Assembly (NCBI GenBank): GCA_937897625.1
Contig: CALCNZ010000151.1
Span: 1 to 6,067, forward strand
Source of the DNA: an uncultured Flavobacteriales bacterium
GTDB lineage: Bacteria; Bacteroidota; Bacteroidia; Flavobacteriales_D; Sanyastnellaceae
DNA: 6,067 bases
Direction of reading: 5' to 3'
Shown piece after piece: positions 1-5,974 of the stretch (its first letter is position 1; every line of letters begins with the position of its first letter). The notes under the pieces are model-generated. The model saw only the letters and a program-made list of their open reading frames with translations, made no database searches and was not told the origin of the DNA. The position numbers were made by a program, and so were the translations under genes.

Positions 1-120
1 GACCTTGTAAATCACCTTCGGAACGACCTTGTAAATCACCTTCGGAACGACCTTGTAAATCACCTTCGGAACGACCTTGCTCCGCAACTTGTGAAACACC
101 TTCGGAACGACCTTGTGAAA
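1..120. repeat. 12-bp / 24-bp tandem repeat array
   Basis: Ten consecutive 12-bp units fill 1-120. Three identical 24-bp copies (1-24, 25-48, 49-72) each consist of a gaccttgtaaat half and a caccttcggaac half. A 36-bp variant (73-108) has an additional diverged half-unit, and a final half-unit lies at 109-120. Because the period is a multiple of three, stop codons are absent from four of the six frames. The array starts at or before the window edge, so its full length is unknown. The identical copies suggest recent expansion, and the degenerate units lie at the right end. Confidence 0.95.
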
Positions 121-126
121 CATTGA
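1..126 (+). CDS. possible 3' end of a tandem-repeat protein (partial)
   Basis: Reading from base 1, the array translates as a repeated octapeptide DLVNHLRN, itself two copies of an xLx(N/K) tetrapeptide. It continues through DLAPQLVKHLRNDLVKH and ends at a TGA at 124-126, directly after the last repeat unit. The stop sits 30 bp before the next plus-strand gene, which fits a gene end in a same-direction unit. The start lies outside the window. The assignment is uncertain: the plus frame beginning at base 3 (PCKSPSER repeats) and two minus frames are also open, and one minus frame has an ATG at 123-121 (MFHKVVPKV...). The array could also be non-coding. I do not recognise a family and propose no function. 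Confidence 0.3.
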   Translation, partial: DLVNHLRNDLVNHLRNDLVNHLRNDLAPQLVKHLRNDLVKH

Positions 127-156
127 TTATCTTCGTTAAATCAAAAAAATACCGTT

Positions 157-492
157 ATGAAATCGATAGTTCTCCTTTTTGCATTGTGCGTGATTGGGTT
201 TAGTGCTAGCGCGCAGAAAATTTATTCTGTTGATGCGGAATACAAGGCTCAGGTTAAAGTATATGTGGTAGATGCTGAATACAAAGCAGATTTGCTTGTG
301 TATAAAGAGAACGCAGAGTATAAGGCTGGAAACAACGATGGTCGTTGGTATTTCGTAGATGCAGAATACAAAGCGAATAAGAAGATCTATTTTGAAGATG
401 CTGAATACAAAGCTGATTTGAAAATCTACTTTGTAGATGCAGAGTACAAAGCCGGTTGGAAAAATTCTTCTAAGAAGCAGTTGTTGTATTGA
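157..492 (+). CDS. secreted DAEYKA-repeat protein, DUF6150 / 7(1) septoil knot-like
   Basis: This 111-residue precursor starts with a clear signal peptide: Lys at position 2, a hydrophobic core at about 4-16, and a likely signal peptidase I cut after SASA at residue 19. The mature part carries six DAEYKA motifs at residues 26-31, 39-44, 52-57 (NAEYKA), 68-73, 81-86 and 94-99. They are 13 residues apart except for a three-residue insertion (NNDGRW region) between the third and fourth. The motifs alternate with short beta-prone segments such as KIYFV. The AGWKN and SKKQLLY C-terminus matches what I remember of the DUF6150 group, now named for a predicted 7(1) protein knot. The codons of the six copies differ, so the repeat is conserved at protein level rather than freshly duplicated. 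It should be exported to the periplasm or beyond, and its molecular role is unknown to me. There is no Shine-Dalgarno; the leader is A-rich. The transporter gene follows directly. Confidence 0.8.
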   Translation: MKSIVLLFALCVIGFSASAQKIYSVDAEYKAQVKVYVVDAEYKADLLVYKENAEYKAGNNDGRWYFVDAEYKANKKIYFEDAEYKADLKIYFVDAEYKAGWKNSSKKQLLY

Positions 493-500
493 TTTCGTCC

Positions 501-1907
501 ATGCGAAAAATTAATTTATTCCTTCCTGTTTTTCTTGCATGTGCCATTGCCATTGGTTTTCCGAATTGGTTGACATGGAATGAGCGAGTGGTACTTGCTA
601 CTGTATTGGTTATGCTGTGGTGGTGGATATCTGAAACTATTCCCATGGCGGTTACGGCGTTGATACCCATTTTGGTTTTTCCCATTTCCAACGTCATGAG
701 CATGGAAAAGGTGGTGGTACCCTATGCCGATAAATTTGTTTTTTTATTCCTGGGTGGATTCCTTTTGGCGTTGGCTATAGAGAAACATGGATTGCATAAA
801 CGTATCGCATTTCGTTTGCTCGATTTAGCTGGAAATGCAAAGGCGCGTATTTTATTGGCTGTTATGTTGTCGTCCTATGCACTTAGTATGTGGATAAGCA
901 ACACGGCAACTGCAATGATGTTGATTCCGATAGCGGCTTCAGTGGCGCATTTGCTAGCCGCACATCAGCATGAAGCGAAATTCAAACGTGCACTTGTTTT
1001 AGGTGTTGCCTATGCGGCAAGCATTGGCGGCATGGCAACATTGATCGGAACCCCTCCGAATGTTGCAGCTGCGGGTATAGTGAAAGAGCAATTTGGGGAA
1101 GAGATTTCCTTTGTTCATTGGATGAAATACGGTGTGCCTTTTTCTTTGGTTCTTTTGCTTTTAGTTTTTCTCGTTCTCTCGAAAATTCATTTTAAAAGGA
1201 AGGAAACCATTGACGGAGCCCACGCAGAATTGCATGCAGTAAGAGCAGGAATGGGAAGGATTTCGAAATCTGAGATAAGGGTGTTGCTTGTCTTTTCGGG
1301 AGCGGTAGTCTGCTGGATTTTTCAAGCGCCTATTTCGAAGTTATTGAATTTACCTGCGTTTAACGACACTTGGATAGCCTTGTTCTTCGGGTTGCTGTTG
1401 TTTTTCATTCCCAAAGAGCCGAGTAAACCGAATGAACATTCGGTTGCTTTATTAGAATGGGGAGATACTGAGAAATTATCTTGGGGAGTCTTGTTGATGT
1501 TTGGCGGAGGCTTGGCTTTGTCCATGGCCTTCAAGGAAATTGGACTGTTGGAAAGATTATCGCATTGGCTATCCGGAGTGAATGTGGGAAGTTCTACTGC
1601 TTATTTGATTCTGCTGTGTGGAATTGGGCTCCTTCTTACGGCGCTTATGAGCAATTTGGCAATGGTTACGCTGTTCGTCCCGATAGTGGGAGTTCTTGCA
1701 CAAACCAATGGAATGTCACCGGCGGCTTGGGCAATACCTGTGACGCTTGCGGCGAGTTGCGATTTTATGTTCCCTATGAGTACTCCTCCGAATGCGATTG
1801 CTTACGGAACGGGTTGGGTTAAAGCGAAGGACATGTTCACCATAGGTATTCTCGTGAATCTGATCTCGTTCTTGTTGTTGGTGGGGATGGTTTTGTTAGC
1901 TTCTTAG
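501..1907 (+). CDS. SLC13/DASS family Na+-coupled anion (dicarboxylate/sulfate) symporter
   Basis: This 468-residue inner-membrane protein has about 11-12 hydrophobic segments and the family's two-fold internal repeat. Conserved stretches are SETIP (about 45-49), FLGGFLLALAIEKHGL (about 83-98), the first Ser-Asn-Thr motif SNTATAM (133-139) and IGTPPN (182-187). The second half has FGGGLALSMAFKEIGL (334-349), the second substrate/Na+ motif as SNLAMV (384-389) and STPPN (427-431) before the last helix. Family members import C4-dicarboxylates, citrate or sulfate with sodium; the sequence does not let me choose. In the second motif Leu replaces the usual Thr, although variation at this place is known. 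I chose the ATG at 501. A TTG at 489 in frame adds MISS and overlaps the upstream stop (490-492), so translation may be coupled. The length is normal for the family and the gene appears intact. Confidence 0.93.
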   Translation: MRKINLFLPVFLACAIAIGFPNWLTWNERVVLATVLVMLWWWISETIPMAVTALIPILVFPISNVMSMEKVVVPYADKFVFLFLGGFLLALAIEKHGLHKRIAFRLLDLAGNAKARILLAVMLSSYALSMWISNTATAMMLIPIAASVAHLLAAHQHEAKFKRALVLGVAYAASIGGMATLIGTPPNVAAAGIVKEQFGEEISFVHWMKYGVPFSLVLLLLVFLVLSKIHFKRKETIDGAHAELHAVRAGMGRISKSEIRVLLVFSGAVVCWIFQAPISKLLNLPAFNDTWIALFFGLLLFFIPKEPSKPNEHSVALLEWGDTEKLSWGVLLMFGGGLALSMAFKEIGLLERLSHWLSGVNVGSSTAYLILLCGIGLLLTALMSNLAMVTLFVPIVGVLAQTNGMSPAAWAIPVTLAASCDFMFPMSTPPNAIAYGTGWVKAKDMFTIGILVNLISFLLLVGMVLLAS

Positions 1908-1920
1908 TTTCGGAAGCTAA
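1896..1920. terminator. inverted repeat across convergent stop codons, possible bidirectional terminator
   Basis: TTAGCTTC (1896-1903) pairs perfectly with GAAGCTAA (1913-1920), giving an 8-bp stem with a 9-nt loop. The transporter stop (1905-1907) lies in the loop, and the stop of the leftward lipoprotein gene (1917-1919) lies in the right arm. The two genes are only 9 bp apart, so this is the natural place for a shared terminator. Neither side has a U-tract and the stem is not GC-rich, so a classical intrinsic terminator is not proven. Confidence 0.45.
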
Positions 1921-2552
1921 ATTCCATAAAGAGCCAAAAGAACAATCAACAACAGAATAAAGAAGGCCATCACGTACAATGGCCAAATGATAATGCGCCA
2001 GTATTGTTTTATTTTTCTTGAATAGTACGTTTCGTTGTGACTGAGTTTCGCTAATCTTTGAATTTTATCTATAATTAAAAGATTAATTACTAGGATCGGT
2101 ACGTATAAAAAGTAGAGCGGAAAAATAGACAGTATAGCTGAGGTGATTAACCATTTTGTTAAACGGTCAAGTTTGGCCTTGTCTTTTTCGGTTAGAACCA
2201 AATTCTCTTGGTCATTGGAATTTAAAAAATCGTTGGAATGAACCCCGGGTGTGACATATTCCTCATCTGCTTTAGAGGGGTTTTCAGGAATTACAGTGTC
2301 TGAAGATAATGTAAGCTCAGAAGTGGGAATAGTTTTAAATTCTTCTGGAACAAGCATTACATCTGAACTTTCAGAAGCGCTCAACACAGGGGTGGATACT
2401 TCTTCATTCTCATTCGGGGAAGTAAATTCCTGTTTTTCTTTTTTGGCATGAAGCCACTCGATGTGATACCCCGAAGAATATAATTTCTTTTCGAATGTGC
2501 AAGAAGTTACTCCAGCACAAACCATTGCAAAGAGAATAAATCTGTATTTCAT
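1917..2552 (-). CDS. putative lipoprotein with two C-terminal transmembrane helices
   Basis: This 211-residue protein begins with a lipoprotein signal peptide (hydrophobic 4-14, lipobox VTSC, lipidated Cys18). The following TFEKKLYSSGYHIEW block (19-33) resembles the N-terminus of small Bacteroidota lipoproteins I have seen, usually unnamed. Residues about 40-120 are a Ser/Glu/Pro/Thr-rich, probably disordered linker. A basic patch (122-133) leads into a hydrophobic segment at about 134-161, a polar loop rich in Lys and Tyr, and a second hydrophobic helix at about 187-210. A lipid anchor together with two membrane helices suggests inner-membrane location, with the linker outside the cytoplasm. 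No enzymatic motif is visible. It is the last gene of the leftward run, 36 bp after the His/Cys-rich protein gene. Whether it works with that cassette is unclear. The gene is intact and the function unknown. Confidence 0.75.
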   Translation of the reverse strand: MKYRFILFAMVCAGVTSCTFEKKLYSSGYHIEWLHAKKEKQEFTSPNENEEVSTPVLSASESSDVMLVPEEFKTIPTSELTLSSDTVIPENPSKADEEYVTPGVHSNDFLNSNDQENLVLTEKDKAKLDRLTKWLITSAILSIFPLYFLYVPILVINLLIIDKIQRLAKLSHNETYYSRKIKQYWRIIIWPLYVMAFFILLLIVLLALYGI

Positions 2553-2588
2553 AAACTAAAAATACAAATTATTTAATACCATGAAATC

Positions 2589-3773
2589 TTAGGAATTCAA
2601 ATAGGAAATGAGACTCCTTTCAACCCCAATCTTCTTCACTTCGCCGTTGGCGCCAGCGATGATATAATGCTCGCCCATTTCTTCTCCGAGTAAGTCATTG
2701 ATTTTTTTTCTGATTTTCGAAATGGTCTCACTTATTTTCTGAGTGGTGGCATTGTCGGTGCGTTCGTTGATTCTTTTTGTTGCTGTTGCTCTGTCGGAAG
2801 TTGGACTCACTTTCAAATACAATTCAGTGAGTTCTTCGCGATGCTCGTCGAGCATGTTAAGTTTTACGCCGTCAGGTTTTCCAAGAAAAAAAAGAAAGAT
2901 GGTTTTCTCAATCTTGTCGAGTTTCAATTCGAGATTGGCAAGATCGGGAAATTGAATTTTAAAGTTCGGTCCAGAGATGCTCATACGACTTGGTTTCTTC
3001 AACAACGAATAGCGATCTCTAAATAAAATTTCACTGCGCATGGCCTCCATAATTTCGAACGCTTGCGTGGCAAGAAGCGGATGAACCTGTTTCTCTTCCA
3101 ACTGCTTCACACATTCGGAACACAAATCGGCCGTCCGGAGTTTCAAAATGAGTTCGTTTTTATTTCCGCAAAAATCATTCATGCACCCAACCGATTTGTA
3201 ATGCACTCCTGCTGTCATTTCCTTGATGTTCGAAAACATAAGATGACGCAAAATGTGTGTAGTAATTAAATACACAATACTTGCTCTGGAAGAGCCCGGT
3301 AAATAAAATCCAAGACCCGAAGTTTGAACGAATCCATCTCGGCCTCCTTTCGGATTCGGTGCAGCAAACCAATTGTATTCGTTGCCCTTATCGGTAAGGA
3401 GAATGACGAACTCAAGGTCTGAAATGTCATTGGCCCTTCGAAATATCTTGCATTGTTCAAATATATCATCCCACTTCAATCGCATCAGTTTCTCTGGTTT
3501 CTCATCGAACTGCGCTTGAGAGAAAACATGCTTTTCACTAATGGAATATTCAGCGTACTCTTGAAGCATTTCCTTTGGTAAGGGAAGCGACTTGTCGCGA
3601 AGCTTTTTATTTTTAGTGTGGACAATTAAATCTTCATCGTCTTCAAACACGGGTTCATCTATCGTAGGTACAAATTCCAGCGGACCCGAAAAAGATTGCA
3701 GTTGTTGCACAATTTCGTGGTAGGCAGCTTTGTCTACTTCTTCTGATTTTAATAAATGAACCCGTGTTCGCAT
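2589..3773 (-). CDS. unrecognised 394-aa protein with His/Cys putative zinc site and C-terminal helical/winged-helix-like domain
   Basis: There is no signal peptide or membrane helix, so it is probably cytoplasmic. The acidic N-terminal part (about 1-110) is followed by a central domain with LEFVILLTDKGNEYNWF (120-136), a glycine-rich GGRDGF turn (143-148) and a His/Cys cluster: H173, H177, H191, C197, C202, C218, C221. The spacing C-x4-C-x15-C-x2-C after H-x3-H-x13-H is reminiscent of the zinc sites of archaemetzincin-type metallopeptidases. However, the HILRH segment lacks the Glu of HExxH, so catalysis by that mechanism is doubtful and kinship is conjecture. A separate C-terminal domain (about 270-394) has LKLDKIEKTIFLFFLGKPDGV (283-303), a helical charged stretch and HYIIAGANGEVKKIGV near the end. 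I remember similar C-termini in Bacteroidota hypothetical proteins, but have no name for them. The gene lies 17 bp after the vWA gene, so the two are surely cotranscribed. Function unknown. Confidence 0.8.
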   Translation of the reverse strand: MRTRVHLLKSEEVDKAAYHEIVQQLQSFSGPLEFVPTIDEPVFEDDEDLIVHTKNKKLRDKSLPLPKEMLQEYAEYSISEKHVFSQAQFDEKPEKLMRLKWDDIFEQCKIFRRANDISDLEFVILLTDKGNEYNWFAAPNPKGGRDGFVQTSGLGFYLPGSSRASIVYLITTHILRHLMFSNIKEMTAGVHYKSVGCMNDFCGNKNELILKLRTADLCSECVKQLEEKQVHPLLATQAFEIMEAMRSEILFRDRYSLLKKPSRMSISGPNFKIQFPDLANLELKLDKIEKTIFLFFLGKPDGVKLNMLDEHREELTELYLKVSPTSDRATATKRINERTDNATTQKISETISKIRKKINDLLGEEMGEHYIIAGANGEVKKIGVERSLISYLNS

Positions 3774-3790
3774 GACGATAAATTTAAGAA

Positions 3791-4426
3791 TTATAATTCA
3801 CCAAAACCTTCCCAATTTTTTCCAGATCTCTTAGAATGAAGTGAACGCTCTAATTCGTTCGCAGCATAATGCATCGTTTGTTTGACGTCATTTTTTGCAG
3901 ATGAGTACACACGAGACTGTTGCATGTTCAGTCTGCTCGCTGCTCCCCATGCATCGATGTCGGCTCCAATAAACGCGAAGTTCCAATTGCCCGATGCTTC
4001 CAATTCCTTAATGGAAGAAGAGATCTCTTGGTATTTGAACATGCGAGAGGCGTTCTCTCCTCCGTCGGTGAAGATGACAATCATAACAGTGCCGTTCTTT
4101 TCCTTTAGGTCGCGTCCTACTGCATACTTCATGCGGTTAATCACTGTTCCTATCGCGTCAAGCAATCCGGTCATTCCGTCTAAGACATAGTCTTTCTCGG
4201 TTAGCACAGGCAGCTCCGCTGCGGGAAGATTTTCAAAGACGAGTTCTGGACTGTCTGAGAATAGTGTTAGCGATACGTAGATCGGTTGATCTTGATTGCG
4301 TTCTTGAATGGCTTTGATTGAATGAAGCTTCTCATTCAACCCTTCAAGGGTTTCTTTGTAATGCGATTGCATACTTCCACTTTTGTCCAAGACAATGTGG
4401 TAATGGGTGGCGTTTTGTTTATTCAT
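3791..4426 (-). CDS. stand-alone von Willebrand factor A (vWA) domain protein
   Basis: The 211-residue protein is essentially one vWA domain with no signal peptide or membrane helix, so it is expected in the cytoplasm. The MIDAS metal site is complete: DKSGS at 14-18 (D14, S16, S18), T86 in the GMTGLLDAIG segment, and D121 in FTDGGEN. The block LTEKDY (75-80) before GMTGLLDAIG, and FIGADIDAW (152-160) near the end, match the small bacterial and phage vWA proteins I know. A Lys/Ser-rich tail (195-211) ends in GFGEL. Such domains bind partner proteins through the Mg2+ site and in bacteria often act beside ATPases. Here the gene lies 71 bp after an ATPase gene and 17 bp before the His/Cys-rich protein gene, so one of them may be its partner (inference). 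The ATG at 4426 follows an A-rich leader and no better start is seen. Confidence 0.9.
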   Translation of the reverse strand: MNKQNATHYHIVLDKSGSMQSHYKETLEGLNEKLHSIKAIQERNQDQPIYVSLTLFSDSPELVFENLPAAELPVLTEKDYVLDGMTGLLDAIGTVINRMKYAVGRDLKEKNGTVMIVIFTDGGENASRMFKYQEISSSIKELEASGNWNFAFIGADIDAWGAASRLNMQQSRVYSSAKNDVKQTMHYAANELERSLHSKRSGKNWEGFGEL

Positions 4427-4451
4427 TTTGTTTAATTATTTCGGCAAAGAT

Positions 4452-4499
4452 GTGGTTGTGAGGAAGGCTAAGTAAAGTTTTCACAACCTTGTTTTTTTT
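4452..4499 (+). terminator. hairpin plus T-tract, intrinsic terminator in plus orientation
   Basis: GGTTGTGA (4454-4461) pairs perfectly with TCACAACC (4481-4488) around a 19-nt loop. TTG and eight T residues (4492-4499) follow on the plus strand. This is the shape of an intrinsic terminator for plus-strand transcription, although both flanking genes are on the minus strand. Read on the minus strand, the hairpin has no U-tract after it (ACATCTTTG follows). There it could act only as an RNA hairpin between the ATPase and vWA cistrons, for example in processing or attenuation. The T-tract runs up to and covers the end of the ATPase stop codon. Confidence 0.55.
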
Positions 4500-5922
4500 A
4501 ATTGAAGTGAAGTTGAAGGGGAATTTTTCGTTTCCAGTTTTCCTCCATTCTATTGGTGCTGTAGAGCGAAGGGAAGACATCGTTTCTTTTGGTGATGGTA
4601 TGCTGACTTACATAGGCGATGTGATTTTTTTTGTTTTTAATGAAGTGATAAATCCGAATTTCTGACTTCTTAATTTTCTTCGACCGAATTAATTCTTGCG
4701 TAAGCGATTCAACATGTGCGCCTCGCGTTTCGAAGAAGAAATAGTATTTAGGAAAATGCTTGAAGAGGTTTTTTATAAATGGGCCTAATTCATTCACTGG
4801 CATAAGGTTTTCCAAATTATCTATGTACATCCAACCGTAGTCATTGTGAAAGTTGAATTCACTGTGCATGTCATGATGAGAGATAATCTGAGTAAGCATG
4901 AATATTTTCCGTTGCTCCGTTGAACTCAATTGGTAATACTGCACACGTTTCTTGTTTGCGTATTCAAAGAGGTAAGAATATCCATAGTTGTTTCCTTCGC
5001 TGTCAATAATCTCGGAACGAATAGGCTTGGGCAATCCGAAGTCTTTAAAAATCGGATTGATCTTTTTATCGTCGGAGAAAATTTCGAAGTCGTCGAGTTT
5101 CTTAAACCCATCTTCAATCTTTTTGAATGCCGTTGGCGCGAATCGATTGAAGGTCTGCGTTGTGTTGAGAATGTTTCGTTGAAAGTAAAGCCCCAATGTC
5201 GAGAAACATTGTCGAACAAACCAGGAGAGTGATTCAGCGAATTCGTCTAAACCATTGAAGTCGGTGATTTCGAAAAGCTGGAAGAAATAATCTTGAAAGG
5301 GCATATCGCTGTCTTGCTTAGGTCCTTTTTTTCGCATTTTCAAAGCAGGAGTTTGCTGAAAGAATTCGCGCTCCGCCTGTCCAATAAAATTCGAATCATC
5401 TGCCAACCGAAAGACAGCAATTAACAATTCAGATCGCGTTGGACAGTCCTCTGCAAGTGGGGCGCCCTTTTCTTGTTTTGAAAGGAAGTCGCGCGCTGCC
5501 TCGAAAAGATTCAGGGTAGGAAGCGTAAATAGTTCACCGTCACCATTGATGTATTGGAAAACAATTTCTTCATTGAAAACAATCGTGAAATGCGATAGCT
5601 CTCCTTCGCCTTTCTTTTTCGACGGTTTGAATTCATAGGTTTGGGTAAAGACACCAATTTCCGCTCGCACTTCAAAGGCAATCTTCAGAGGTTTATTCTT
5701 GTCATGCAAGATGTTCTCGAAGTTGGCGTGTGGACCGAACGACTGGAAGTGTTTCACTTCCTTCATTTCTTGATCGTTACTTGGGAACAATTCGATGAGT
5801 TTAAATAGGCTGCTTTTTCCTGTTGCTAATTCTCCATAAAGGAAATTTAATCGTCCAATTTCCCAGGTTTGTTTTTCTTTAAACACCGTAAAATTCTCGG
5901 CGTGAATGAAGATTTGATGCAT
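4498..5922 (-). CDS. ABC/SMC-type AAA ATPase with altered Walker B
   Basis: The 474-residue cytoplasmic protein has the layout of OLD/SMC-like ABC ATPases. A short N-terminal strand region (FIHAENFTVF, 5-14) precedes Walker A GELATGKS (30-37). A long helical insertion follows (about 60-330), with lysine-rich and aromatic patches. Then come a signature-like QLSSTEQRK (331-339), a Walker B-like MYIDNLENL (365-373) and FFFETRGAHV (395-404) in the place of the switch/H-loop. The usual catalytic Glu after D368 is Asn369, and the signature Gly is Thr. The protein may bind ATP but hydrolyse it slowly; E371 or H403 might compensate. I chose the ATG at 5922 because the AAA fold starts there and an A-rich leader (ACAAAAAACT) precedes it. 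An in-frame ATG at 6012 would add 30 residues that show no family features. It is the first gene of the leftward run. No nuclease or TOPRIM domain is visible. Confidence 0.82.
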   Translation of the reverse strand: MHQIFIHAENFTVFKEKQTWEIGRLNFLYGELATGKSSLFKLIELFPSNDQEMKEVKHFQSFGPHANFENILHDKNKPLKIAFEVRAEIGVFTQTYEFKPSKKKGEGELSHFTIVFNEEIVFQYINGDGELFTLPTLNLFEAARDFLSKQEKGAPLAEDCPTRSELLIAVFRLADDSNFIGQAEREFFQQTPALKMRKKGPKQDSDMPFQDYFFQLFEITDFNGLDEFAESLSWFVRQCFSTLGLYFQRNILNTTQTFNRFAPTAFKKIEDGFKKLDDFEIFSDDKKINPIFKDFGLPKPIRSEIIDSEGNNYGYSYLFEYANKKRVQYYQLSSTEQRKIFMLTQIISHHDMHSEFNFHNDYGWMYIDNLENLMPVNELGPFIKNLFKHFPKYYFFFETRGAHVESLTQELIRSKKIKKSEIRIYHFIKNKKNHIAYVSQHTITKRNDVFPSLYSTNRMEENWKRKIPLQLHFN

Positions 5923-5939
5923 AGTTTTTTGTCTGTTGG

Positions 5940-5974
5940 CGAAAGTATTTGTTAGGTGTGCAGTGTTGCTGCAC
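5940..5974 (-). promoter_or_regulatory. candidate promoter/operator region of the leftward gene run
   Basis: A perfect inverted repeat, GTGCAG (5958-5963) and CTGCAC (5969-5974) with a 5-bp centre, lies 36-52 bp upstream of the ATPase start. Reading leftward, TACTTTCG (5947-5940) is one mismatch from the Bacteroidota -7 element TAnnTTTG and would give a short 5' leader. No TTG is seen at the expected -33 distance; the inverted repeat occupies that area instead. The repeat may be an operator or simply a small hairpin. No T-tract suits a terminator on either strand. Confidence 0.25.

Noticed and set aside
113..135. Bacteroidota-type promoter before the secreted-protein gene (TATCTTCG at 128-135 with a TTG at 113-115)
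   Set aside because: The spacer is only 12 bp, against about 19 expected, and one -7 base is mismatched. The gene may be expressed from further upstream.
3..203. Plus-strand frame with PCKSPSER repeats reading through the array into the secreted-protein gene
   Set aside because: It overlaps the start of a well-supported gene by 47 bp, and its part beyond the array looks like random translation. The frame at base 1 stops right at the array end and is more plausible.
1481..1822. 113-codon open frame inside the transporter gene
   Set aside because: It lies wholly within the well-conserved SLC13 coding region and has no recognisable features.
4930..5232. Plus-strand 100-codon open frame opposite the ATPase gene
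   Set aside because: The composition looks like a reverse-strand shadow of the ATPase coding sequence; no start context or domain.
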